Assembly (NCBI GenBank): GCA_963778185.1
Contig: CAVZTF010000003.1
Span: 496,001 to 560,000 of the forward strand
Origin: RPQJ01 sp963778185
GTDB taxonomy: Bacteria > Pseudomonadota > Gammaproteobacteria > Steroidobacterales > Steroidobacteraceae
Direction of reading: 5' to 3'
DNA: 64,000 bases
A model generated the notes under the pieces. That model was not told the DNA's origin, made no database searches, and worked only from the letters and a program-made list of their open reading frames with translations. Shown in pieces: positions 1-8,130 of this stretch. Position numbers and translations under genes: made by a program. Numbering within the stretch: position 1 is the first letter of the stretch; every line of letters starts with the position of its first letter.

Positions 1-591
1 GTCGCGCGCGGCGTGCACGGCCGTGCCGACCGGCATGGCGATGTCGATCGCGTTGCGGCTCGCGAGGTCGACGTGGGTGATCGCATCGGGCGGCGCCTGG
101 GTGACGGTGAATGCCTGCGCCGGCGCGAAGGGTGCGTGGTACGGCCCCGGCGGCCGGTGTGCGGCCCCCGGCTCGCCGATCACGTAGCCGTAGTCGAAGG
201 CGATCTGGCCGGTGCCCGGCGGCGCCGGGACCTCGAGCAACACCTGCTCGGAGCGGGCCGCCACGACCGCCTTGGCGACGCGCTCGCGTCCGTCGCCGCC
301 CCGCGCCTTGATGCCGAACTCCACGGCGCAGGGGCACTCGTTGACCGCCACCATTGCGACGCCGCCGCTCGAGGAACGCGGCTCGACGAGCATGCGCGGC
401 GAGGACGCGCCAGCCGGGAGCTGCATGGAGTCGGCCTTGCGGCCCTCCGACGGCGGGCGGTCCGTGTAGACCCACGCGCCCTTGTCGTCCTTGTACCGGT
501 AGACCTGGGCTGCCGCCGCGAACGCGACCAGGGTCGCGCAGCCAAGGGCGGCGGCCAGGATCCTGCGACGGCGGTGTCGGGAGGCGGACAT
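1..591 (-). CDS. DUF4124 / M23-family peptidase, 3' end outside window
   Basis: This is a probable cell-envelope murein peptidase or peptidase-like protein. The first 28 residues form a signal peptide (RHRRRR followed by a hydrophobic run ending AAAA). A DUF4124 motif follows (VYRYKDDKGAWVYTDRPP, residues 30-47), then a beta-rich middle. The last residues in the window match the start of an M23 domain (AIDIAMPVGT, about residues 181-190), with Asp183 as the expected zinc ligand. The usual His four residues before that Asp is Arg here, so activity cannot be assumed. The gene lies 59 bases downstream of the HIT gene on the same strand. The ATG at 591 was chosen because the signal peptide follows it directly. 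The rest of the catalytic domain lies beyond position 1. Confidence 0.75.
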   Translation of the reverse strand, partial: MSASRHRRRRILAAALGCATLVAFAAAAQVYRYKDDKGAWVYTDRPPSEGRKADSMQLPAGASSPRMLVEPRSSSGGVAMVAVNECPCAVEFGIKARGGDGRERVAKAVVAARSEQVLLEVPAPPGTGQIAFDYGYVIGEPGAAHRPPGPYHAPFAPAQAFTVTQAPPDAITHVDLASRNAIDIAMPVGTAVHAARD

Positions 592-650
592 GCGCCAAGA
601 CTACCGCGCCAGGTCGGCCTTGCCACTCCTGGACGCATGTCTTCGTGCAG

Positions 651-1091
651 TTACTCGATGGACGTCAATGTTTTGCGCAGCGACCGCAACAGCGCGCCGT
701 CCGTCGCCGCATCGAAGCGGCGGGCCCTGGACCAGTCGTAGCCCCAGGGGTTGCCGGTCCGCAGCGGCTCCGGCTCCGACTCGAACCGCGGGAAGACGTG
801 CGCGTGCAGCGCGGGCTCGACGTTGCCGAACAGCGCATAGTTGATGCGGACCGCGCCCGTGAGCTCGAGCACCGCCTGCCCGAGCCGCCCCATGTCCGCG
901 AGGAACGCGCCCTGTGCGGCGTGCGGCATGGCGTTCAGGTGTGGCACGACCGGGTCCGGCAGCAGGAGGCAGTATCCGGCGAGCACCTGGGGGTCGCCCA
1001 TCACGGCCCAGCCCGTCCCGAGTCGCGCGATCATAGTCGGGTCCGTCCCGGCCCGGCAGGCCGCGACCCGGCGGTGGATGGCAGTGCTCAT
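651..1091 (-). CDS. HIT-family protein (nucleotide hydrolase-like)
   Basis: The 146-residue protein is of HIT-superfamily size. Residues 94-102 (ALHAHVFPR) correspond to the histidine-triad motif. His96 and His98 are present, but the first triad His is Ala. Members of this superfamily hydrolyse or transfer nucleotides; the specific substrate is unknown. The start overlaps the stop of the upstream DUF486 gene by four bases (ATGA), so it is probably translationally coupled as the last member of the sua5 operon. The in-frame reading upstream is only a shadow of the DUF486 gene. Confidence 0.8.
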   Translation of the reverse strand: MSTAIHRRVAACRAGTDPTMIARLGTGWAVMGDPQVLAGYCLLLPDPVVPHLNAMPHAAQGAFLADMGRLGQAVLELTGAVRINYALFGNVEPALHAHVFPRFESEPEPLRTGNPWGYDWSRARRFDAATDGALLRSLRKTLTSIE

Positions 1092-1429
1092 TTGCGGAAC
1101 ACGAAATAGACGGCGCCCATGATGCAGAGCGCCGCCCAGAGATAGTCGAGCTTGAGGGGCTGGCGCATGTAGAGCACCACGAAAGGCACGAACACCGCGA
1201 GCGTGATCGCCTCCTGCATGATCTTGAGCTGCGGCAGGCTCATCACCGTGTAGCCGATCCGGTTGGCCGGCACCTGCAGCAGGTACTCGAACAGCGCTAT
1301 GCCCCAGCTCACGAGTGCCGCGACGTACCAGGGACTGCCGCTCAGGTTCTTGAGGTGCGCATACCAGGCGAAGGTCATGAAGACGTTCGACAGCGCGAGC
1401 AGGAGGATGCTGAGCGGGATCGCCTGCAT
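1088..1429 (-). CDS. DMT-family inner-membrane protein, DUF486
   Basis: This is a 113-residue integral membrane protein with four hydrophobic segments spanning nearly its whole length. The N-terminal part around residues 16-40 (NVFMTFAWYAHLK) and a C-terminal segment ending AVYFVFRK fit the small DUF486 branch of drug/metabolite transporter-like proteins. No substrate is known for the family. The gene starts 3 bases after the HAD gene stops and overlaps the HIT gene by 4 bases, so it sits inside the sua5 operon. Confidence 0.85.
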   Translation of the reverse strand: MQAIPLSILLLALSNVFMTFAWYAHLKNLSGSPWYVAALVSWGIALFEYLLQVPANRIGYTVMSLPQLKIMQEAITLAVFVPFVVLYMRQPLKLDYLWAALCIMGAVYFVFRK

Positions 1430-1432
1430 GGA

Positions 1433-2050
1433 TCACTCCGGCGAAAAGAGCGGCGGCACGCGTATGCCGAGCGCTTTGAGCTGTTCGACCGTCCGTGCCG
1501 GACTGCGGTGATGGATCGCGTGCCAGCCGCAGGACTGCGCGCCGGCGACGTTGGGCGGCAGGTCATCGATGAAGACCGTCGCCGCCGGGTCGAGCGCGAA
1601 TCGCCGCTCCGCCGCGCGATAGATCTCGGGTTGCGGCTTGACCGCGCCGGCCTCGAACGAGGTCAGCACGCCGTGGGCGACCCGCTCCAGGCCGTACTCG
1701 GCGTTGAGGTGCCGCCAGTGCATGTCGCCGACGTTCGAGAGCAGGTAGACGCGATGATCGCGCATCAGCCCGGAAGCTAGATCGAGCATCTCCTGCGCGC
1801 GGTCGAACATGTCGAGCCAGCGGGCCGCGAGCTCCTCGGCATCGAGCGGCCGGCTCGCCATCGCGGCCACGCGGCCGAGCAGTTCCTCGCCGCTCAGCTC
1901 GCCGCGCTCGTGTGCGGCGAGATCCACCCTGGCGAGCCATCCCGGCAGGTCGGTCATGTCGATGCCCGCCGCGCTCAGGTAATCGATGAACGGCTGGTAG
2001 CGCAAGCGGACCAGCACGCCGCCGACGTCGAAGACCACGTTGCGAATCAT
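1433..2050 (-). CDS. HAD-superfamily phosphatase (YihX/epoxide-hydrolase-like)
   Basis: The 205-residue protein carries all HAD motifs: motif I DVGGVLV with nucleophile Asp8, motif II Ser105 in LLSN, motif III Lys138 in KPQPEIY, and motif IV Asp162-Asp163 in FIDDLP. A helical cap lies at about residues 15-85. The second motif-I residue is Gly rather than Asp, as in the branch that includes YihX-type sugar phosphatases and epoxide-hydrolase N-terminal domains. The substrate cannot be read from sequence. Its ATG overlaps the stop of the permease remnant by 4 bases. Confidence 0.88.
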   Translation of the reverse strand: MIRNVVFDVGGVLVRLRYQPFIDYLSAAGIDMTDLPGWLARVDLAAHERGELSGEELLGRVAAMASRPLDAEELAARWLDMFDRAQEMLDLASGLMRDHRVYLLSNVGDMHWRHLNAEYGLERVAHGVLTSFEAGAVKPQPEIYRAAERRFALDPAATVFIDDLPPNVAGAQSCGWHAIHHRSPARTVEQLKALGIRVPPLFSPE

Positions 2051-2409
2051 GGATGCCCCCGGGTCCCGACGGCCGCGGCCGGCACGGTCGCGCCGACCCT
2101 GTGCGGTGGGTGCGGATGCCAGCCCGGCTTGAGCCACGCCCCCACGGAGCGGCCCTCCGGGAACAGGTTGGTGATCGCCACGCCGGCCGACGAGCCGAAC
2201 CAGATCATCGAACCGCCGAAGCCGACCGCGTAGGCGACCATGCCCCAGTCGTAACCGCCCTGTTCCAGCGCCAGCTTGGTGAGCGGGATGTGGTCGAACA
2301 AGGCCGAAACGAACCCGAGCCCGGCGACGCCCGCGAGCGTGAGCGCGAAGATCACGAACTCGAGCGGAATGCCCAGGACCTCGATGCCTGCGGCGACAGC
2401 GTGGTTCAA
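2047..2409 (-). CDS. C-terminal remnant of an NhaD/ArsB-type permease
   Basis: The 120-residue frame resembles only the end of ion-transporter (NhaD/citrate/arsenite) permeases. It has a hydrophobic helix around residues 13-33, a DHIPLTKLAL loop, then GFGGSMIWFGSSAGVAITN, the last conserved half-helix motif. Ten or so upstream membrane helices are missing. The last helix before the typical WHPHPPH tail also seems deleted, because GAWLK runs straight into it. The only upstream start is TTG at 2409, overlapping the comB stop by 4 bases (TTGA). The 3' end overlaps the HAD start by 4 bases. I read it as a decayed permease whose frame has been kept; a working short membrane peptide cannot be excluded. 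Confidence 0.6.
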   Translation of the reverse strand: MNHAVAAGIEVLGIPLEFVIFALTLAGVAGLGFVSALFDHIPLTKLALEQGGYDWGMVAYAVGFGGSMIWFGSSAGVAITNLFPEGRSVGAWLKPGWHPHPPHRVGATVPAAAVGTRGHP

Positions 2410-3104
2410 GCTCGATCCTCGATGATCTTCAGTTCCAGGGGCTCGCCCTCCGCACGCGCGAGGCGCAGGACGAAATCGAACCGGTCGACCTCGGTGCAAT
2501 AGTCGAAATCCGTGCGCGGCGCCCAGTCGCAGGCCGGGTCGAAGAACTTCACCGCGGCCGGCGCGTCGCGCAGGCGTTCGCGCACCTCGGCCAGCGGCGC
2601 CGCCTGCCCCCGGAGCATGCTGGACAGGCATTCGGCGTAGAGGTCGTCCTCGGCGCAGCGCTCCCGCGCCTCGTGGCCCATGCGGACCAGAGACACGCGT
2701 TCGGGCGAGCGCTGCAGGATGTAGCGGCAGACCGCCGAGATGTTCACGAAGGCACCCGTAAGCACTTCGTCCGCCGCGCTGGCGTTCACGAGGCCCTGCG
2801 TCCCGGCGTGGGTCGAGTGCACGAGTACCTTGCCGCGCAGGTCCAGCGCACGGATCTCGGTGGGGGAATTGCCCGCGTCGAAGCCCGCCAGCCGGCGCGC
2901 GTGACGCTCGCCCGCCAGCACGGCGCCCGGGAAACGGCGGCCGAGCTCGAACGCCTGCTCGATCTCCCCGGCCGGCAGCACGCGCGCGGCTCCCCGGTCG
3001 AACGCGTGCGGCGCGACGGAAAAGGCGCGGAACACGTCGATGACGACGGCGATGCCGCGCGCCTCGCGCGCGCCGGCAACGTGGTCGAAGCAGTCAATCT
3101 GCAT
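2406..3104 (-). CDS. 2-phosphosulfolactate phosphatase (ComB) family protein
   Basis: This 232-residue protein matches the ComB family across its length. It has VVIDVFRAFS near residue 20, AGERHARRLAGFDAGNSPTE near 83-102, VHSTHAGTQG near 115-124 and NISAVCRYI near 142. ComB is a magnesium-dependent phosphatase that makes sulfolactate from phosphosulfolactate in coenzyme M synthesis. Bacterial homologues are common outside that pathway, and no other coenzyme M genes lie here, so the true substrate is open. The ATG overlaps the end of the PLP decarboxylase gene by 11 bases. Confidence 0.85.
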   Translation of the reverse strand: MQIDCFDHVAGAREARGIAVVIDVFRAFSVAPHAFDRGAARVLPAGEIEQAFELGRRFPGAVLAGERHARRLAGFDAGNSPTEIRALDLRGKVLVHSTHAGTQGLVNASAADEVLTGAFVNISAVCRYILQRSPERVSLVRMGHEARERCAEDDLYAECLSSMLRGQAAPLAEVRERLRDAPAAVKFFDPACDWAPRTDFDYCTEVDRFDFVLRLARAEGEPLELKIIEDRA

Positions 3105-4245
3105 GTCGGCTCCCTGTGCGCAGGTTCACGGCCACGACGCGTGCCCTGGGAATGAAATTGAAGTCGGTGGACGTCGCGGACGTGTAGGCGCCCATCGTCC
3201 GCCCGACGATCAGGTCGCCGATCCGCAGCTCCGGCAGCGGGACGTCCTCGCGGATAACGTCGATACTGTCGCAGGTCGGTCCGGCGAGGACGCTCGGGTG
3301 ACGCGGCCCCCTGACTCCAAGGCTGTCGACCGGGTAGAGCGCGTGGTCGTACAGCTGGCCGCTGTAGGAGCCGTACAACCCGTCGTCGAGGTAATACCAC
3401 CAGCGGCCTTCGCGCTGAGCGCGGCCGATCACGGCCGCAACGCAAGTGCCGGCGGGGCCCGCGATGAAGCGTCCCGGCTCCGCGATCACTCGAGTGCCGG
3501 GCGGCAGCGAAGCGATCTCGCGCCGGATAGGACGGCAGAACTGGCGTATCGACTGCACCCCGGCCCCGTAGGAAACCGGGAAGCCCCCGCCGACGTCGAG
3601 GATGTCGAGCTCCGCCTCGCCGGCCTGCCGCGCCCGCACCATGATCTCGCGGCAGGCATCGATCGCCTCGACGTACTTGGAGGGATCGGCCACCTGCGAC
3701 CCGACGTGGAACGACAGCCCGCGCACCCGAACGCCCAGGCTGCGCGCGAGATCGAGCATCGGTCGCACCGCCGCGGGCTCGCAACCGAACTTGCGCGAAA
3801 GGTCGACCACCGCCGTGGGACTGCGGAACGAGACCCTGATCAGCAGCTCGGCCCGGCGGCGGTGCCGCTCGAACTTGCGCAGCTCGTCAGGATTGTCGAC
3901 CACGAAGCGGCGGATGCCGAAGCGCAGCGCGGCGGCGATGTCGCGGTCGCGCTTGATCGGATGAGTGTGGATGCAGCGCCCGGGAGCCACGCCCTGCGCC
4001 CGCACGAGCCCGATCTCGCCGGTCGTGGCGACGTCGAAGCTCGCGCCGAGGTCGCGCAAGGTAGCGACCACGGCCGCGCACGGCAGGGGCTTGAGCGCAT
4101 AGAAGAGTTCGACGCCCGGCAGCGCGGCGGCCAGGCTGCGGTACTGGCGGCGGACCGACTCGCAGTCGACCACGAGCAATGGCGTGCCGTGCCGCGCGAC
4201 GAGTCTGCGCAAGGCAGAGGCGTCGACGCGCGGCCGTTCGCTCAC
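3094..4245 (-). CDS. type III PLP-dependent decarboxylase (ornithine/lysine decarboxylase-like)
   Basis: The 383-residue alanine-racemase-fold enzyme probably decarboxylates ornithine, lysine or a related basic amino acid. The PLP lysine is Lys52 in FYALKPLP. Phosphate and ring contacts are His180 (HVGSQ), GGGFP at 219-223 and EPGR at 256-259. Cys325 in GPTCDS matches the catalytic cysteine contributed across the dimer. Length agrees with short bacterial ornithine decarboxylases. The GTG start at 4245 overlaps the sua5 stop (GTGA), which is why it was preferred; the open frame upstream is antisense to sua5 coding phase. Co-transcription with comB is nearly certain, but a shared pathway is only inference. 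Confidence 0.88.
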   Translation of the reverse strand: MSERPRVDASALRRLVARHGTPLLVVDCESVRRQYRSLAAALPGVELFYALKPLPCAAVVATLRDLGASFDVATTGEIGLVRAQGVAPGRCIHTHPIKRDRDIAAALRFGIRRFVVDNPDELRKFERHRRRAELLIRVSFRSPTAVVDLSRKFGCEPAAVRPMLDLARSLGVRVRGLSFHVGSQVADPSKYVEAIDACREIMVRARQAGEAELDILDVGGGFPVSYGAGVQSIRQFCRPIRREIASLPPGTRVIAEPGRFIAGPAGTCVAAVIGRAQREGRWWYYLDDGLYGSYSGQLYDHALYPVDSLGVRGPRHPSVLAGPTCDSIDVIREDVPLPELRIGDLIVGRTMGAYTSATSTDFNFIPRARVVAVNLRTGSRHAD

Positions 4246-5285
4246 GGCTGTCCCACGTCCTCGCCGAAATCCGCCCGCAGGGCCGCAATGTCCGGATCGA
4301 CCGTGACGAGGTTCTCGGCGGAAGCCGCACGCCGCAACCGGTCGCGCACCGCGTCCCAGGCTTCGCCCTCGGGCACTTCTTCGACCAGGATCTCCCGCGC
4401 TCCGGCCTTGTCGAGCGCCCGCAGGTTCACGTAGAGCTCGCGGGTGTAGACGTCGGAGCGCCGGCCGGCATTCACCCAGGTCATGAACTTGTTCGCCACC
4501 CGCGGCGGCCGCAGGGCGAGCACCGCGACCTTCTCGTGATCGGCGGTGAGCTGGGCCACGACTTCCTCGAGTGCCCGGCTGTTGACGATGCTGAGCGGCG
4601 TCGACGGGGAGTAGTGCTTGACGTCGGAGCCGGGAACGCGCGGACCATCTGCCTCGCCGCGGCCCTGGACGTCGGGCACCACGGCACGCAGCTGCGAGAG
4701 CGTGATGGAGCCCGGCCGCAGCACGCGCGGCGTCGCATCCACGCACGACACGATGGTGGACTCGAGACCGATCTTGCAGTCGCCGCCGTCCAGGATGACC
4801 TTGATCGCGTCCCCGAACTCCTCGCGCACGTGTTCGGCCCGCGTGGGACTCACGCGGCCGTAGCGGTTCGCCGACGGTGCCGCGATGCCGCTGCCGTAGG
4901 CGCGCAGCAGCTGCTGCGCGACGGGATGGCCGGGCACGCGGACTGCGACGGTGTCCTGCCCGCCGGTGACGGCGAGGTCCACGGCCGGCGCGCGGCGCAG
5001 CACCAGCGTCAGCGGTCCCGGCCAGAAGCGCTCCGCCAGCGCACGGGCCGACGGCGGCACCTCGAGCGCCCAACGCTCGAGCATGCGCGGGTGATCGATG
5101 TGCACGATGAGCGGATGGGTCGCGGGCCGTCCCTTGAGCTCGAAGATCCGGCGCACCGCGTCCGGATTCTGCGCGTCGGCGCCAAGGCCGTAGACGGTCT
5201 CGGTTGGAAAAGCGACGACGTCGCCGTCGCGCAGCGCTTCCACTGCCCGGTCTATTTCGTCCTGCGGCAGGCGCGCTGTGACCAT
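4242..5285 (-). CDS. sua5: L-threonylcarbamoyladenylate synthase, long Sua5 form
   Basis: It makes threonylcarbamoyl-AMP from threonine, bicarbonate and ATP for the t6A modification of ANN-decoding tRNAs. The YrdC-type domain covers about residues 8-205, with Lys51/Arg53 (KGRPATHPL), GLESTIV and SANRYGRVSPT around 138-149. A linker containing HYSP precedes the C-terminal Sua5 domain (about 230-340), so at 347 residues it is the two-domain form, not short TsaC. It is the first gene of the seven-cistron operon. The sequence upstream of the ATG lacks a Shine-Dalgarno and holds a -10-like TATCAT six bases before the start. Confidence 0.95.
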   Translation of the reverse strand: MVTARLPQDEIDRAVEALRDGDVVAFPTETVYGLGADAQNPDAVRRIFELKGRPATHPLIVHIDHPRMLERWALEVPPSARALAERFWPGPLTLVLRRAPAVDLAVTGGQDTVAVRVPGHPVAQQLLRAYGSGIAAPSANRYGRVSPTRAEHVREEFGDAIKVILDGGDCKIGLESTIVSCVDATPRVLRPGSITLSQLRAVVPDVQGRGEADGPRVPGSDVKHYSPSTPLSIVNSRALEEVVAQLTADHEKVAVLALRPPRVANKFMTWVNAGRRSDVYTRELYVNLRALDKAGAREILVEEVPEGEAWDAVRDRLRRAASAENLVTVDPDIAALRADFGEDVGQP

Positions 5286-5291
5286 GTGCGA

Positions 5292-5297
5292 ATGATA
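5292..5297 (-). promoter_or_regulatory. -10 element (TATCAT) of sua5, leaderless candidate
   Basis: On the minus strand TATCAT lies six bases before the sua5 ATG, so the predicted transcription start falls on the start codon. The -35 region is poor; an A/T run (TTTTTTTAA) precedes the element instead. No ribosome binding site is present. This probably drives the whole sua5-to-HIT operon. Confidence 0.4.
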
Positions 5298-5325
5298 GCG
5301 TTAAAAAAACCGGGACGCCGCCGCG

Positions 5326-8130
5326 TCATTCGACCGGCCGCCGCTCCCACCCCGCCGTCGTGCGCCGCAGCTCGTAGCTGGGCCAGTAATGCCCGTCGAG
5401 CTTGAGGGTGATCACCTCGACCGACCCGTTCCAGGTGACGGTCTTCAGGCGCACCGAGGAGCGGTCCGCGCGGCCCTGGACCGCGGCGATGAAGGCGTCG
5501 AGGTCGAGCGTCGCACGCCCGTCCACTTCGACGATGCGTCGTCCGGCAAACAGCTTGTAGCGGGTGGCGGGAGATCCATAGGAAAAATAGGCGACGAAGA
5601 CGCCCTCGGGCGGAATGCCGCGCTGCGCCGACATCGCGCGGTGGGGCGCGTGCAGCACCGCTCCGGCCCACAGCAGCAGTCGGTCGATGTCGCGCCCGTC
5701 GAGCGCGGCCGTCTCGATGTCGAGCGTGGTTTCGCTGCCGTCGCGCAGGATGGTCACCGCGACGCGGGGCGCACGCGTCGCCATCTCGACCTCGCGAAAA
5801 CGGTTCACGGTCTGCCCGTTCACGGCGAGCAGCAGGTCCCCCGGGCGTAGCACGGCCGACGCCGGCGTCCCGGCCACCAGTCGTGCAATGCTCAGCACCT
5901 GGCGGTGCGACCCGTCGTGCTCCTCCAGGCGCTCGACCCAGGGGTCGGGCAGGCCGAGCTTGCGGGCGGAGGCGATCGGCATGGCCTCGAACTCCGCCTC
6001 GAGCGAGTACAGCGGCCGGTTCGTGCGGACGGACTCGACAGCCTCCTGCACCAGGTCCACCGACATCCCGCGGTTGATCTGCACCAGGTCGCGCCCCGTC
6101 TCGGCGGCGAAGCTCGACCACATGGCGCGCACGCGCCCATCGCGGCCGACGATCACGCCGTCGAAGTCGTTCGGCGCATTGACGAGGTTCGCCACCTCGA
6201 GGTTTGCTTCCCGGAACTGCAGCGTCCGCGACAGCGGAAAGCTCACGTCGTCGACGGACGCGACCGTGGTCGCTATCGCCCGTACGCGCGAGTCCGCATT
6301 GAGCCCGATGACCGACACCGCCTCGCCGGGCGTGAGGTCCCGCGGGTCGAGGCGTGCCGCCCGGACCGGCGTGCCGTCGAGCAGCGCGGGGTCGAAGGAA
6401 ACGATCGCGAGGTTGTGCGCGGGATGCACGAATTCGATCCGCCCCGGCACTTCGATCGAGCCCGCGAAGGTCAGGCGCACGTCACCGACCGCAACGGGCA
6501 CGGTATTGCGGTCGACGGCGACGAGCCCGGCGGCGGCGTCCACCAGCAGGCCCGTGCCGTGATAGTTGCGCTCGGTCACGCCCGCGACGGAGAACGGCAT
6601 GTCGAAATTGACGAGCACGAGCGAGGGCGCGAGGCGGTCCGCCAGCTCGTCGCCCGACGCCACGAATGTCGTTCGGGCCGGCGCGGGTGGCTTGGCCGGC
6701 GGGGCGTCGGCGAGCGGACCGCACGGCCAGTAGCCGGTGACGTCGTCACGACGGCAATGGCGCGCCGGGAACCAGCGCCGATCCATGCGCATCACGCGGG
6801 TCTGCGTGCCCTGCGGATCGTCCAGCGTCGTATAACGCAGCGGGGCTCGCTCCCCGTCCGCGAGGCCGGCGATCGACTGCTCGAAGTCCGCCAGGCCGAG
6901 GACGGCCTTGCCGCCGACGCTCGCGATCACGGCACCTCGGGGCACGCCGGCCGCGCCGAGCGCGTATCCCGGATTGGCCACGTAGACGCCCTGGATGGGG
7001 GCATTCAGGTGCCGGGCCATCTGGTAGGAGAGCGTGTGGACGACGGCATCCCCGAACTCCAGGTATTCCGCCGGCGTGATCGCATGCAGGTCACCGACCT
7101 CGAGCCTGCGCTCGAGCACCTCCCCGCCCCGCTCGACCTGCAGCGAGATCGTCTTGCCAACTGCGCCGTCGAGCACGTCCGCCAGCGGGTCGAAGGTGGT
7201 GACGAGCTGGCCGTTCACCCGCACCAGGATGTCGCCCGGCTGCAGAGCGCCCTCGGCGGGCGAGCCGGGCTGCACGTCGCCCACCACGAGCATGCCGGTG
7301 AGTTCCGCGGCGGCCCGCCGTGCAGACGCCTGCGTCTGCGGGCGGAGCCCGAGCCGCTCGAGCTCGTCGTACGGGGTGTAGTTGAAAACGGTCTGCAGGG
7401 TGCCGCGGGTGATCGGCCGGCCGGCGCGCACGAGGTCGAGCGCCCGCTGCACGCGCCCGAGCGGCAGGTAGAAGCTCGAGGCGGCGCCCGTGCTGCCACC
7501 GGCGTTCAAGGCAACGACGCGCCCGCGAATGTCGATCACCGGAGAGCCTGACGAACCGCCCGAGGTGCCCGAAGCCGCCTGGATGTAGAAGGTGTTGAAG
7601 TCGTTGTACTTGCCGACGCCGTATTCCGGCGTCGCCCGATCGAGGCGGGCGAGCGTGCCGGCCAGGATCGAAAGTTGCTCGCCCGCGTCGTTGCCGACGA
7701 CTCGGATCTCGGTGCCGATGCGCGCGCCCTCCGGTGCGAGCGGCAGAGCGACCGGCCGTACATATCGCAGCTTCGACGGGTCGTAGCGATAGAGGCCGAA
7801 ATCGTGCACTGGATCGCGATAGACCGCGCGCAGCTCCACCTCCTCGCGGTTCTGGAAGACGGCGGTCGCGATGACGGGCCCGGGTGTCACGACGTGCCGG
7901 TTGGTGAGGATGAGGCCGCGCTCCGCGTCGACCACGAAGCCAGTCGCCTGGCTCGACTGGTTCCACTCCGTGTCGAACGCGCGCGCCTGGTCGATCTCGA
8001 TCGTCACCACTGAGGGCGCGATCCGCGACAGCGTCTGGTCCCACGCCGGGGTCTCGGCGCGAAGCACGCCCGACGCCAGCGCAGCCACCGCGAGCGCCGC
8101 CCAGGCCGCCGCCGGCAACCGGGTCCTCAT
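5326..8130 (-). CDS. tandem HtrA-like serine protease with PDZ domains
   Basis: This 934-residue exported protein has a signal peptide (residues 1-25). A trypsin-like domain has the triad His79 (LTNRHVV), Asp110 (DPVHDFGLY) and Ser194 (GTSGGSSGSP). Two PDZ-like regions lie at about 290-480. A second protease fold follows at about 520-740, then a further PDZ region and a C-terminal extension. The second protease copy keeps the fold cues but not the triad: the His site reads VDRNTV, the Asp site HPAHNLAIV and the Ser site PNDFDG. The layout resembles the double-HtrA proteins such as yeast Nma111. A periplasmic quality-control role is inferred. The ATG overlaps the upstream kinase stop by one base (TGATG). 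Confidence 0.88.
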   Translation of the reverse strand: MRTRLPAAAWAALAVAALASGVLRAETPAWDQTLSRIAPSVVTIEIDQARAFDTEWNQSSQATGFVVDAERGLILTNRHVVTPGPVIATAVFQNREEVELRAVYRDPVHDFGLYRYDPSKLRYVRPVALPLAPEGARIGTEIRVVGNDAGEQLSILAGTLARLDRATPEYGVGKYNDFNTFYIQAASGTSGGSSGSPVIDIRGRVVALNAGGSTGAASSFYLPLGRVQRALDLVRAGRPITRGTLQTVFNYTPYDELERLGLRPQTQASARRAAAELTGMLVVGDVQPGSPAEGALQPGDILVRVNGQLVTTFDPLADVLDGAVGKTISLQVERGGEVLERRLEVGDLHAITPAEYLEFGDAVVHTLSYQMARHLNAPIQGVYVANPGYALGAAGVPRGAVIASVGGKAVLGLADFEQSIAGLADGERAPLRYTTLDDPQGTQTRVMRMDRRWFPARHCRRDDVTGYWPCGPLADAPPAKPPAPARTTFVASGDELADRLAPSLVLVNFDMPFSVAGVTERNYHGTGLLVDAAAGLVAVDRNTVPVAVGDVRLTFAGSIEVPGRIEFVHPAHNLAIVSFDPALLDGTPVRAARLDPRDLTPGEAVSVIGLNADSRVRAIATTVASVDDVSFPLSRTLQFREANLEVANLVNAPNDFDGVIVGRDGRVRAMWSSFAAETGRDLVQINRGMSVDLVQEAVESVRTNRPLYSLEAEFEAMPIASARKLGLPDPWVERLEEHDGSHRQVLSIARLVAGTPASAVLRPGDLLLAVNGQTVNRFREVEMATRAPRVAVTILRDGSETTLDIETAALDGRDIDRLLLWAGAVLHAPHRAMSAQRGIPPEGVFVAYFSYGSPATRYKLFAGRRIVEVDGRATLDLDAFIAAVQGRADRSSVRLKTVTWNGSVEVITLKLDGHYWPSYELRRTTAGWERRPVE

